Shown piece by piece: positions 34,702 to 43,805 of a stretch of DNA of 64,000 bases. A program made the translations under genes and the position numbers. Each line of letters begins with the position of its first letter. Position 1 is the first letter of the stretch. The notes under the pieces were generated by a model. That model did not search any database. It was not told the origin of the DNA and saw only the letters and a list, made by a program, of their open reading frames with translations. Origin of the DNA: Naumovozyma dairenensis CBS 421 (Eukaryota; Ascomycota; Saccharomycetes; Saccharomycetales; Saccharomycetaceae); contig NC_016480.1 in the NCBI RefSeq assembly GCF_000227115.2, positions 620,001 to 684,000 of the forward strand. The letters are read 5' to 3'.

Positions 34702-35703
34702 ATGTCATTAGAAGGTCCTACTGGTTTATTCCAATATCCTGTCACCAAATTAGCCATGATATGTACAGGAGCAATCCCCTTATTGGCAGCCATTGGAGGT
34801 TATAAATACCTTTTTATTACACGATATGATCCCTTCATCTCTGAGTACCACCAATATTATAGACTTCTTACTTTCCAACTTGCATCAATAAATGAATCAA
34901 ACGTGGTTTTGTCAATACTGATATGGTACCAATTCAGACATCTTGAACGACTAATGGGATCTTATAAGTATTTCAGTGTCATAACTTTATTGTTTCTTTA
35001 TACTACACTGATAATATCATGTTCCAATTTAATATTCAATGCTTTCTTACCATGGAACATTTGGAATAGATTTCCTAGTGGTTCATTGCCTCTACTTTTA
35101 TCCTTATTCCATTTTTATAAACAATACACGCCCCAAATTTACCAATTCGAAATACTTTTAACTAAACCAATTTTTTCCAAGTCAAAAGATCATAATAAAC
35201 AAATGAAATGGGAATTGAATGATCACTTCTTCTTGAACACGTTAATCTTTATTTTAATTCTAAACCAAGATTTTGTTGGAATAATTTGTGGATTCGTATC
35301 CTGGTTATGTGGAGTATTTGTTGATAAGCACTTATTACCAGGTTTGAACAAATGGAGACTACCTTATATCTGGAGATATTTCAATGAATACAAATCTGTA
35401 CAATATACCAGTGGTACTAATAATGTCGATCCTACCGTTGGCATAATTATGAGCAGTAATACTTATAACAATGGACAACAATTCTCCTCTACGACGTCAG
35501 TGAATACATTACTCCATAATGGTAATAGTCATGCTAATAATAACAATAATAATAACAATGGAAGTAGTAACAATGGTATTGGTATTAATATTTCGAATCC
35601 CTTACAAACTCAAGGAACTACCCAAACTACTGAGGAAGAAAATGCAGCTGATGAACCTGTTAGACCATTGGGAGTACAGTTTTTAGACACATTTAGGAGA
35701 TAG
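34702..35703 (+). CDS. DSC2: Rhomboid-like DSC ubiquitin ligase subunit Dsc2
   Basis: The 333-residue multi-pass membrane protein matches S. cerevisiae Dsc2 (YOL073C, 322), a derlin/rhomboid-pseudoprotease-like subunit of the Golgi/endosome/vacuole DSC E3 ligase (with Tul1). Hydrophobic segments at about 14-36, 50-75, 90-115, 128-142 and 175-200 fit a rhomboid-like fold. FQLASINESNVVLSILIWYQFRHLERLMGS is the family hallmark around the second and third helices. No catalytic Ser-His dyad is visible, as expected for a pseudoprotease. The C-terminus is a cytosolic Asn/Gly/Ser-rich linker (about 275-300) and a short acidic end. Position near THP1/SDH5 fits YOL071-YOL073. The start at 34702 is the first Met. 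Confidence 0.9.
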   Translation: MSLEGPTGLFQYPVTKLAMICTGAIPLLAAIGGYKYLFITRYDPFISEYHQYYRLLTFQLASINESNVVLSILIWYQFRHLERLMGSYKYFSVITLLFLYTTLIISCSNLIFNAFLPWNIWNRFPSGSLPLLLSLFHFYKQYTPQIYQFEILLTKPIFSKSKDHNKQMKWELNDHFFLNTLIFILILNQDFVGIICGFVSWLCGVFVDKHLLPGLNKWRLPYIWRYFNEYKSVQYTSGTNNVDPTVGIIMSSNTYNNGQQFSSTTSVNTLLHNGNSHANNNNNNNNGSSNNGIGINISNPLQTQGTTQTTEEENAADEPVRPLGVQFLDTFRR

Positions 35704-36173
35704 AGGAGTTTTAATGATATATCTCTGGAGTGCTTGAAAATATATATTGCATACATTAATTATACATTATTTTTTATCGTTATATATATATAACTATTAG
35801 AAACTAATCTGTATTTAACGAAGATAAAAAAAAAAAAAAGGGTACGTCTCAAAAGAAACATAACAAACACCATTCATTTGTTATTGTATGTCTATTTAGA
35901 AATTGTATAGAATAATCTAGAGCATTTTGCCTCGTACCATAAGAATCTAATATCTAAATAATTATATTTCTTAGAATTTAAGATACGATTGGAAATAAAA
36001 CGATTTTTATATGAGTTAAGAAATAAAACAAGAGCTATTAGACTGTTCTTTCGAAGATAGGTTGGTGTCAAAATAGTAAACCTCATCAGAGGTTTCCTTA
36101 AACAATATAATAGTTTACATTCAACTCGTTGAAGTTAAAATATGGAAAAAAATAAACGGTTTTAAATTTATTA
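35704..36173. other. DSC2 3' region
   Basis: This is 470 bp between DSC2 and the tRNA gene. It holds a poly-A run near 35827-35839 and AT-rich sequence; no gene was recognised. Confidence 0.5.
36146..36152 (-). terminator. RNA polymerase III terminator for tRNA-Glu
   Basis: Seven A on the plus strand read as a T7 run on the coding strand, 22 bases past the tRNA 3' end. It is the first run of four or more T downstream. Confidence 0.75.
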
Positions 36174-36245
36174 CTCCGATACGGGGAGTCGAACCCCGGT
36201 CTCCACGGTGAAAGCGTGATGTGATAGCCGTTACACTATATCGGA
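36174..36245 (-). tRNA. tE(UUC): tRNA-Glu, anticodon UUC
   Basis: A 72-base gene on the minus strand begins TCCGATATAGTGTAACGGC and ends ATCGGAG. The acceptor stem TCCGATA/TATCGGA pairs over 7 bp. The T-arm carries GGTTCGACTCC (box B) and the anticodon loop reads CTTTCAC, giving UUC. There is no intron and, as usual, no encoded CCA. It is essentially identical to S. cerevisiae tRNA-Glu(UUC). It sits at the junction between the DSC2 block and PMA1, a synteny breakpoint relative to S. cerevisiae. Confidence 0.98.
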
Positions 36246-36918
36246 TACTAATCTACGAAAAATAATATTTTTTGGGATCACTAATAACTACTTTTAAACG
36301 TATGCTTCTGCTCTCTCCTTTATCTGTAAAATAGTATCTTGCGAAAACAAATAGGTATAACGAACATAAATCCGTCCAATTCCAGTTCCATTTCAATTTT
36401 TGGTCCTTTTATATTCTTTCTTAAATATTTTTTTTCTTTACAATTCACAAGTGGTTACCTATATGTTTTTCCTCTTTACTATACTATCCTTCCTCATTAG
36501 CTAGTTCCTTTTCCCCCTCTGACACGTTTTTAATACTTATTTTGAATGGTACTTGTGCTTGTTGTTTCGTTGCCTTATAAAGCTACTGGTATTTTAGTCT
36601 TTTGTTGCCCACTGTAACTTACTGTATTATTTTGTTTCGATTCTTCCAATTTTTGTTGCTATCATAAACGCATAATATATAGTTTGTAATTCCTTCTCGA
36701 AGTCCTTTGAGTTGATGCTGAGAAAACACTCCAAATTTTTGTACGCGGGTTATAGAAAACTAATTAGAAGAGAAAGATCCCTCACTAATGAAACTTATCA
36801 GAATAAACGACATCGTATAAAGATATAAAATATATGGCAGGATCTACTACATAACAAATTCCAACATATTCCTACGTACTACTCTTCTACACACACACCA
36901 CCAAAATGCATTCCAAAT

Positions 36919-36946
36919 GCTGTTGTTGTTAGCTTCAAACAACAGC
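36919..36946. repeat. Perfect 9-bp inverted repeat
   Basis: GCTGTTGTT (36919-36927) pairs with AACAACAGC (36938-36946) around a 10-base loop. Confidence 0.85.
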
Positions 36947-37007
36947 CTGTCGATTAAAAATTGGAGCAGTATAGGACAGCACTCGTTGCAGCCCCACAAA
37001 TTCACTG

Positions 37008-37035
37008 ACATGAAGCAAATACCTTTGCTTCGTGT
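37008..37035. repeat. 12-bp hairpin with a 4-base loop
   Basis: ACATGAAGCAAA (37008-37019) pairs with TTTGCTTCGTGT (37024-37035) around the loop TACC. Only one position is a G-T wobble on this strand, so an RNA hairpin would be very stable. Confidence 0.88.
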
Positions 37036-37365
37036 AGTAGTTCTATTTCTAATGTGAGCTTCAATTTGAAGTTCAATTAATCTAGATTGCACAATATATA
37101 TTATACTGACGCCCGTTTCCCTATCAAATGATGATGACAATAGGGCAGAAAACAAATATATAGATAGGTCCCTATAGATGTCCCTTCTCTATCGGACAAT
37201 CTACAACCCTGCCAAGAGGTGTTAATGGGTGAGAATGTTGGTTCTTCTGGTAAGGGGGGAGCTGTTAGACAATAAACAATAGAGACAATGGGAAGATAAT
37301 GGGCAAACACCGGTGCCTCACACACAAAATATATGTCTGGGCGTACGGCTGTTGGAAGGCCCATT

Positions 37366-37442
37366 TAGGGGAGCACCCCCCCTTGCCCTGTTTCCCTGCT
37401 CCTCTAACGTCCTCTAGACGTTAAAAATATCTCAGGACGTTA
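37366..37442. repeat. Consecutive hairpins and TAACGTC repeats upstream of PMA1
   Basis: TAGGGGAGCA (37366-37375) pairs with TGCTCCTCTA (37397-37406), with one wobble. Directly next to it AACGTC (37406-37411) pairs with GACGTT (37417-37422), and AACGTCCT (37406-37413) can instead pair with AGGACGTT (37434-37441). Read as protein sites, this is three copies of TAACGTC, one forward and two reverse. Confidence 0.8.
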
Positions 37443-37802
37443 CAGTGATCGGAGAATTTGCGGAAAAAGTGAAAAATATCTGACATTTGGAGAATATATA
37501 CGTTGAATAAAATATATACTGTTACAGTGGTGTCAAATTACATTACGTTTTTACGTAACTAATGCGGTGGAGGAGGCGAATCAACCAATTCAATACAAGA
37601 AACCCATGTACCCAATCCGTCTATCGTTTGTTTTAAAGGAGTTGGTATGAATCGGCCCAATGATTAGGGATGTATTTTATGTATGATGTACATAAAATCT
37701 TTTCATGGTAGGGAGAACTCGATGAACCGTATCCGATTCAGAAAATATGATATCTTGAATATTTTTTTCTCTCTCCCCCTCTCAGACAGCTGTGAATCTG
37801 AG

Positions 37803-37809
37803 TATATAA
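37803..37809 (+). promoter_or_regulatory. Likely TATA box of PMA1
   Basis: TATATAA lies 180 bp before the PMA1 start codon, a normal distance for yeast TATA elements given leader lengths of tens to about 200 bases. Confidence 0.6.
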
Positions 37810-37988
37810 CTTAAATTATTCATATCTTCTTTGATATTTTTAATAGCCGAAGAAGTGCAACCTTGAAGATCAAGTTCATCCAAAAAACTATTTTGTTGAT
37901 TGAACTTTGACATAAGAAGATTTGACAATTACCAAAAAAGAACACATCTGTCCAACCACTTAATTAGTTAATTATTTTTTCATTGGCT

Positions 37989-40778
37989 ATGTCTGTAAAT
38001 GACGGTACAGTGGAGAAGGAAGATATACCTCTCCAACAAAAGCCCAACCATCCCGTTTCTCAAACTACACAGGTTAAGAAAGAAATCAAAAACGAAAAAC
38101 CTCCAGTTAATAGCGACGAAGAAGAAGAAGAAGAAGAAGATATCGATGCTTTAATCGATGAATTACAATCAGATAATGAAGGTCAGTATGATGAAGAAGC
38201 AGAAGAAAATGAACGTGTAGCAGCAGGTGAGGCAAGACCAATCCCTGAAGCCATGTTACAAACAAATCCTGAAATCGGTCTAACTAGTGATGAAGTTTTG
38301 AAAAGAAGGAAGAAATATGGTCTTAATCAAATGAGTGAAGAATCTGAAAATTTAATTGTCAAATTCTTGATGTTTTTCGTGGGTCCAATTCAATTCGTCA
38401 TGGAAGCTGCCGCTATATTGGCTGCCGGTTTGTCTGATTGGGTCGATTTCGGGGTTATCTGTGGGTTGTTATTGTTAAATGCATCTGTTGGATTCATTCA
38501 AGAATTCCAAGCAGGTTCTATTGTTGCTGAATTAAAGAAAACTTTGGCAAATACAGCTACTGTAATTAGAGACGGTAATTTAGTAGAGATTCCTGCAAAT
38601 GAAGTTGTCCCCGGTGATATTTTACAATTGGATGATGGTACAATTATTCCTGCAGATGGACGTATTGTAACTGAAGATACTTTTGTTCAAATTGACCAAT
38701 CTGCTATCACTGGTGAATCATTGGCTGTTGATAAACATTATGGTGATCAAACATTTTCTTCTTCTACAGTTAAGAGAGGTAATGCCTTTATGATTGTTGT
38801 TGCTACTGGTGATAATACATTCGTTGGGAGAGCCGCTTCCCTAGTTAACAAAGCTTCTGGTGGACAAGGTCATTTCACTGAAGTATTAAATGGGATCGGT
38901 ATTATATTACTAGTCCTAGTCATTATTACATTATTAGTGGTTTGGACAGCGTCATTCTACAGAACAGATGGTATTGTTACAATACTAAGATTCACTTTAG
39001 GTATCACAATTGTTGGTGTTCCAGTTGGTTTGCCTGCAGTGGTGACCACAACTATGGCAGTTGGTGCTGCGTATTTAGCCAAGAAACAAGCCATTGTTCA
39101 GAAATTATCCGCAATTGAATCCCTAGCAGGTGTCGAAATCCTTTGTTCAGATAAAACAGGGACTTTAACTAAAAATAAACTATCATTACATGAACCATAT
39201 ACTGTTGAAGGTGTTTCTGCTAGTGATTTGATGTTGACAGCATGTCTTGCTGCATCAAGAAAGAAAAAAGGGTTGGATGCTATTGATAAAGCTTTTTTGA
39301 AATCATTGGCAGATTACCCAGAAGCTAAGAACGCTTTATCAAAATATAAAGTATTAGAATTTTATCCGTTTGATCCTGTGTCAAAGAAAGTCACTGCTGT
39401 CGTTGAAACAGAGGAAGGTGAGACTATCGTGTGTGTTAAAGGTGCACCATTATTTGTATTGAAAACAGTGGAACAAGATCATCCAATTCCTGAAGAAATT
39501 CATGAGAATTATGAAAACAAAGTAGCAGAATTAGCATCAAGAGGATTCCGTGCATTGGGAGTGGCAAGAAAAAGGGGTGAAGGTCATTGGGAAATCATGG
39601 GTGTTATGCCATGTATGGATCCTCCAAGAAATGATACAGCTCAAACAGTTGCAGAAGCAAGAACTTTAGGATTAAGAGTTAAGATGCTTACTGGTGATGC
39701 CGTGGGTATTGCCAAAGAAACTTGTAGACAATTAGGATTAGGTACAAACATTTATAATGCTGAAAAATTAGGTTTAGGTGATGGTGGTGACATGCCAGGT
39801 TCAGAATTGGCAGATTTCGTAGAAAACGCAGATGGTTTCGCAGAAGTTTTCCCTCAACATAAGTATAGAGTTGTCGAAATTTTGCAAAATAGAGGTTACT
39901 TAGTGGCAATGACAGGTGATGGTGTTAATGATGCACCATCTTTAAAGAAGGCAGATACTGGTATTGCCGTTGAAGGTGCTACTGATGCGGCAAGATCAGC
40001 TGCAGATATCGTATTTTTGGCTCCTGGTTTATCTGCTATTATTGACGCTTTAAAGACTTCAAGACAAATTTTCCACAGAATGTACGCATACGTGGTTTAT
40101 CGTATTGCATTATCCATCCATTTAGAAATCTTTTTCGGTTTATGGATTGCCATTTTGAATAGATTTTTAACTATTGAATTGATTGTTTTCATAGCCATTT
40201 TCGCAGATGTGGCAACTTTAGCTATTGCTTACGATAATGCACCATTTTCACAGAGTCCTGTCAAATGGAACTTACCAAGATTATGGGGTATGTCTGTCGT
40301 TCTCGGTATCATTTTAGCTATTGGATCTTGGATTTCATTGACTACGATGTTCTTACCAAGAGGTGGTATTATTCAAAATTTTGGTTCCATTGATGGTGTT
40401 ATGTTTTTAGAAATATCATTGACTGAAAATTGGTTAATTTTCATTACAAGAGCAGTAGGTCCATTTTGGTCTTCGATTCCATCATGGCAATTAGCTGGAG
40501 CTGTCTTTGCAGTTGATATTATAGCTACAATGTTTGCATTATTTGGTTGGTGGTCTCAGAATTGGAATGATATTGTTACGATTGTTCGAGTTTGGGTTTG
40601 GTCGTTAGGTGTCTTTTGTGTGTTGGGAGGAGCCTACTATCTAATGTCAACATCAGTCATGTTCGATAGATTGATGAATAGAAAACCATTGCACGAAGTT
40701 CCTAAATCAAAGAGATCGATCGAAGATTTCTTATCTGCAATGCAAAGAGTATCCACTCAACACGAAAAAGAGGTATAG
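37989..40778 (+). CDS. PMA1: Plasma-membrane H+-ATPase Pma1
   Basis: The 929-residue P3A-type ATPase (S. cerevisiae Pma1 918, Pma2 947) pumps protons out of the cell and sets membrane potential and cytoplasmic pH. The start is at 37989 ([10 protein letters not shown]); the open frame reaches two codons further but lacks an ATG there. Motifs: TGES in the actuator domain, phosphorylated Asp388 in [15 protein letters not shown] and TGDGVNDAP in the P domain, and ten hydrophobic segments. The N-terminus carries the usual acidic run. The C-terminus has the autoinhibitory tail with tandem Ser-Thr in [13 protein letters not shown], phosphorylated upon glucose activation in S. cerevisiae. The sequence cannot cleanly separate PMA1 from PMA2 ancestry; PMA1 is the more likely name for a single main pump. 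Confidence 0.93.
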   Translation: MSVNDGTVEKEDIPLQQKPNHPVSQTTQVKKEIKNEKPPVNSDEEEEEEEDIDALIDELQSDNEGQYDEEAEENERVAAGEARPIPEAMLQTNPEIGLTSDEVLKRRKKYGLNQMSEESENLIVKFLMFFVGPIQFVMEAAAILAAGLSDWVDFGVICGLLLLNASVGFIQEFQAGSIVAELKKTLANTATVIRDGNLVEIPANEVVPGDILQLDDGTIIPADGRIVTEDTFVQIDQSAITGESLAVDKHYGDQTFSSSTVKRGNAFMIVVATGDNTFVGRAASLVNKASGGQGHFTEVLNGIGIILLVLVIITLLVVWTASFYRTDGIVTILRFTLGITIVGVPVGLPAVVTTTMAVGAAYLAKKQAIVQKLSAIESLAGVEILCSDKTGTLTKNKLSLHEPYTVEGVSASDLMLTACLAASRKKKGLDAIDKAFLKSLADYPEAKNALSKYKVLEFYPFDPVSKKVTAVVETEEGETIVCVKGAPLFVLKTVEQDHPIPEEIHENYENKVAELASRGFRALGVARKRGEGHWEIMGVMPCMDPPRNDTAQTVAEARTLGLRVKMLTGDAVGIAKETCRQLGLGTNIYNAEKLGLGDGGDMPGSELADFVENADGFAEVFPQHKYRVVEILQNRGYLVAMTGDGVNDAPSLKKADTGIAVEGATDAARSAADIVFLAPGLSAIIDALKTSRQIFHRMYAYVVYRIALSIHLEIFFGLWIAILNRFLTIELIVFIAIFADVATLAIAYDNAPFSQSPVKWNLPRLWGMSVVLGIILAIGSWISLTTMFLPRGGIIQNFGSIDGVMFLEISLTENWLIFITRAVGPFWSSIPSWQLAGAVFAVDIIATMFALFGWWSQNWNDIVTIVRVWVWSLGVFCVLGGAYYLMSTSVMFDRLMNRKPLHEVPKSKRSIEDFLSAMQRVSTQHEKEV

Positions 40779-41295
40779 ACCCAACTTTTTTGCCTTATTA
40801 CATAGTTGTTATCTTTTCTTATTCTTTTAGTTGTTCTACCAAAGGGTTTTTAATAATAAATAATATGGTAATAGTACGTAAAAAAAAACTCTAAAAAAAA
40901 AGACTATAATATAATAAAATATTTCTGAAAGTATTTCTATTTCGAAAGTACGTAACTTTACATATGATTTGTTGAAATGTGGTTTGCGATAGGTGATGAT
41001 CATCATTTAAAATAGAAGGAAACCATTAGAAACTCTGACTTCTTTTTTTTCCTACATAAGCTGACAGCGCCGTTGAACATTTTGGGTGCGATAAGGACGT
41101 TTTGACATTAGGAACTTATACAGATGTTCAGATATTTAAAGATGAAAAGGATGTCGTTTTAATGAGTCAGCAACACAGAAACCACTAATATATAAACTGT
41201 TTCGGTTATTACTGCTTGTATTATATTAAAGATAACCTATTACTCCGCAATAATATTCTTTAAATAGAGGAGTAAACAAGAAAACTCCAACAATC
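40779..41295. other. PMA1-TPN1 intergenic region
   Basis: This is 517 bp between tandem genes. There are A runs near 40881 and 40895 after PMA1. The palindromic GATGATCATC occurs at 40996-41005. A box C-like GTGATGA at 40994 lacks a suitable partner, so no snoRNA is called. Confidence 0.5.
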
Positions 41296-43068
41296 ATGAT
41301 TGAAAAGCAACTCGAGATTACAAAAGAGATAAGATTCTCCGGAATAGATCAGCCATGTGATAGTTTTGAAGAAGAAGATGATAATAATAGTAGTAACAAT
41401 AGAAATGATAACTCCTACCTTGAGCATGCATTCAATAAAGTTAAACTCTTATCTGATAAAATAGATGGGCTTGGAGTAGAGACTACAGGTATAGATCGTA
41501 TATCACCATATGAACGTGGAACTAAAACCAAACAATTTTTACATGTAGCAGGCTATTGGCTTAGTGCGACAGGATCTCTTTCCTCCATGTCTTCATTTCT
41601 TTTAGGACCATTACTATTTGAATTGACATTTAAACAAACCATGTGTTCAGGGATGATTTCAATGGTCATTGGCTGTCTCGTGGCTGCCTATTGTTCTATT
41701 ATGGGTCCACAGTCAGGTTGTAGACAAATGGTCACCGCAAGATACCTTTTTGGATGGTGGTTTGTTAAATTTGTCGCGTTAGTTGCCATTATTGGTGTTA
41801 TGGGTTGGTCTGTTGTCAATTCAGTGGTTGGTGGTGAAATGTTGGCTTCTATTTCTAACGACAAAGTGCCATCATGGGTGGGGATTGTCATTGTTACGGC
41901 TTGTTCATTTTTGGTAGCCGTATTTGGTATCAAACAAGTGTTGAGAGTGGAGACATTTCTATCTATTCCGGTGTTGACTTGTTTCACACTATTATATATA
42001 TCATCAAGCGACAAGTACCATATGCTAAGTGATTTTCAAAACGCCACATTAAATAAAGATACCTTAAAGGGGAACTGGTTAAGTTTCTTTTCCCTTTGTT
42101 ACAGTATTACAGCCACCTGGGGGTCAATTACTGCTGATTATTACATTTTGTTCCCAGAAGACACATTGAAGTTCCAAGTCTTTGTGTTGACATTCTTCGG
42201 TACTGCCGTACCAACCCTATTCGTAGGTACATTAGGTGTCTGCTTAGCTACGGTAGCCGCAACATATGAACCATGGGACGATTCGTATAAGAAGTATGGT
42301 ATGGGTGGTCTTCTACATTCTGGTTTTAAACGTTGGAATGGATTCGGTAAATTTTGTGTCGTTGTACTAATCTTAAGTTTAGTATCGAATAATATTATTA
42401 ATACTTATTCAGCTGCCTTCTCTGTCCAACTATCAAGTGTTCGTGCAGCCAAGGTTCCTCGTTGGTTTTGGTCCATTTGTTGTACTGTAGTGTATTTAGT
42501 TTGTGCACTTGTTGGTCGTGATCACTTCAGTACTATCTTGGGTAATTTTTTACCTATGATTGGTTATTGGATTAGTATGTATTTCATTTTACTATTAGAA
42601 GAGAACGAAATCTTTAGAAGGTATTTCTTACATCTATACACAAAGGAATTTCCAGATTATAAGAAAACCGATAGCTCAAGTGTAACGGATATCGAAGATA
42701 GTGAAGATCCTCACGTTAGTCAATCATCTGGTATTATGGTTAATAACTCTTCTCAAGTCATCGAGAAAAGAGAAGTGATAACTAATATCCACGCTCTTAA
42801 AAGAAAACATATTTCCACTAAAAATAGATATAATTGGGATAAGTGGGATGATGCTGAAGTACTAACACATGGATATGCAGCAACTTTGTCGTTTATCGTA
42901 GGTATTGCAGGTGTTGTCATTGGTATGGCCCAAGCTTACTGGATCGGGCCTGTAGCAGCTAAATTCGGTGAGTTTGGAGGGGATATTGCCATGTGGCTAA
43001 GCATGGGATTTTCAGGCGTTGTTTATCCTCCCTTAAGATATTGGGAGTTACGTAGATATGGGCGTTAA
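41296..43068 (+). CDS. TPN1: Vitamin B6 (pyridoxine) transporter Tpn1
   Basis: The 590-residue membrane protein of the purine-cytosine permease (NCS1) family is closest to S. cerevisiae Tpn1 (YGL186C, 579), a plasma-membrane proton symporter for pyridoxine, pyridoxal and pyridoxamine. The hydrophilic N-terminus (1-85) ends in the family block GVETTGIDRISPYERG. About twelve membrane helices follow, with GPQSGCRQMVTARYLFGWW, ATWGSITADYYILFPEDT and FSLVSNNIINTYSAAFSVQ. The block HALKRKHISTKNRYNWDKWD before the last helices is shared with Tpn1 and not with the shorter Fcy2-type permeases. It heads a run that follows YGL186-YGL195. The start at 41296 is the first Met. Confidence 0.94.
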   Translation: MIEKQLEITKEIRFSGIDQPCDSFEEEDDNNSSNNRNDNSYLEHAFNKVKLLSDKIDGLGVETTGIDRISPYERGTKTKQFLHVAGYWLSATGSLSSMSSFLLGPLLFELTFKQTMCSGMISMVIGCLVAAYCSIMGPQSGCRQMVTARYLFGWWFVKFVALVAIIGVMGWSVVNSVVGGEMLASISNDKVPSWVGIVIVTACSFLVAVFGIKQVLRVETFLSIPVLTCFTLLYISSSDKYHMLSDFQNATLNKDTLKGNWLSFFSLCYSITATWGSITADYYILFPEDTLKFQVFVLTFFGTAVPTLFVGTLGVCLATVAATYEPWDDSYKKYGMGGLLHSGFKRWNGFGKFCVVVLILSLVSNNIINTYSAAFSVQLSSVRAAKVPRWFWSICCTVVYLVCALVGRDHFSTILGNFLPMIGYWISMYFILLLEENEIFRRYFLHLYTKEFPDYKKTDSSSVTDIEDSEDPHVSQSSGIMVNNSSQVIEKREVITNIHALKRKHISTKNRYNWDKWDDAEVLTHGYAATLSFIVGIAGVVIGMAQAYWIGPVAAKFGEFGGDIAMWLSMGFSGVVYPPLRYWELRRYGR

Positions 43069-43394
43069 TTGTGAATTATTACTTCAAAAGCACTTTATAT
43101 TCAGAAACTATGTATATCACATCTTTTAGACATTCATTTCTTTCTATTTTTTATATATCCTTATTAATCAATCCTTATTTAACTTAACAGTGATAGAAAT
43201 TGTTTTTACCTTACCAGGTATATCTTTTGATTTCCTTGAGAATTGGACTTATGAGACAGTAAGAGCATACTTAAAATAATAAAAGAAGAGTCTTGAAAGA
43301 GTTATTGATGATATTTTTATATTTTTATATATTGTGATTATTTAATTTTATCTTAGGTTTTTTGCTCCTACCCTCCCCTTAGAAAATACAAATT
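43069..43394. other. TPN1 3' region
   Basis: This is 326 bp between TPN1 and the convergent small membrane-protein gene. It is AT-rich and nothing was recognised. Confidence 0.5.
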
Positions 43395-43805
43395 TTATGT
43401 ACAAAGACCCCACCAAAGGTAGTAAGCTATGACTAGTAGCATCAAAATGGTGAGAAAAATTACTTTCTTAGTACATTCTGGTAACCTATCTCTGAAATTT
43501 TTCTTCTTCTCTGTAAACTTTTCTCTTGTAAGTTGCCATCTTTGTTCTGCAGTTAATGGGACTTTTTTCACTTGTTGTTGTGGTAAAGGGAAAAATGGGG
43601 CAGGTACTATCGGGTAGTCAAATAATGTAATTTCCTCATCACCTTCAAAGACAGTTTTAAATACACCTGGTTTTTTTGGACCCATGTACCAATACTCATC
43701 TCTCTCAACTTCGGGTGGATAGTTTGATTTTTCTGAGAGTGGCTGTTTTGTAAAGTCTTCTTCCAATTCTTCACAGTTGACAGTGTTCTTAAGCCAAATG
43801 AACAT
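43395..43805 (-). CDS. Small tail-anchored-type membrane protein, unrecognised
   Basis: I do not recognise this 136-residue protein. It has the look of a real gene: a full-length frame with Met at the start, a charged cytosolic-type N-terminal part, and a single strong hydrophobic helix at about 115-134 (VIFLTILMLLVIAYYLWWGL) two residues before the C-terminus, preceded by Lys/Arg. This is the topology of a tail-anchored protein with most of the chain in the cytosol. The middle is Pro-rich (about 65-84, PIVPAPFFPLPQQ) with aromatic clusters (DEYWYMGPKKPGVFK). Aromatic and Pro clusters and a clean C-terminal helix are unusual for a chance frame. It lies between TPN1 and COX4, where no well-known S. 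cerevisiae gene sits. Function unknown. Confidence 0.7.
   Translation of the reverse strand: MFIWLKNTVNCEELEEDFTKQPLSEKSNYPPEVERDEYWYMGPKKPGVFKTVFEGDEEITLFDYPIVPAPFFPLPQQQVKKVPLTAEQRWQLTREKFTEKKKNFRDRLPECTKKVIFLTILMLLVIAYYLWWGLCT

Larger units (their letters stand above)
36246..37988. other. Long PMA1 upstream region with clustered inverted repeats
   Basis: This is 1743 bp between the tRNA and PMA1, much longer than the other promoters here. From 36919 to 37442 it is packed with strong inverted repeats: 36919-36946, 37008-37035, 37366-37406 and 37406-37422, with a further 8-bp pair 37406-37413/37434-37441. A TTACGTAA site lies at 37551-37558 and a TATATAA box at 37803-37809. Minus-strand open frames at 36847-37155 and 37101-37364 show no protein-like character. 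PMA1 is among the most highly expressed yeast genes, so part of this may be a large promoter; an unannotated structured RNA is also possible. Confidence 0.6.

Noticed and set aside
37337..37343. TCTGGGC resembling a telomere unit or telomerase RNA template upstream of PMA1
   Set aside because: Only seven bases, no tandem unit and no matching template-length stretch; not evidence for a telomerase RNA gene.
36847..37364. Minus-strand open frames of 102 and 87 codons upstream of PMA1
   Set aside because: They overlap each other and the hairpin cluster, have Cys/Trp/Arg-rich random composition, and show no family resemblance.
40994..41038. Box C-like GTGATGA and box D-like CTGA after PMA1
   Set aside because: They are only about 45 bases apart with no terminal stem, too short for a C/D snoRNA.
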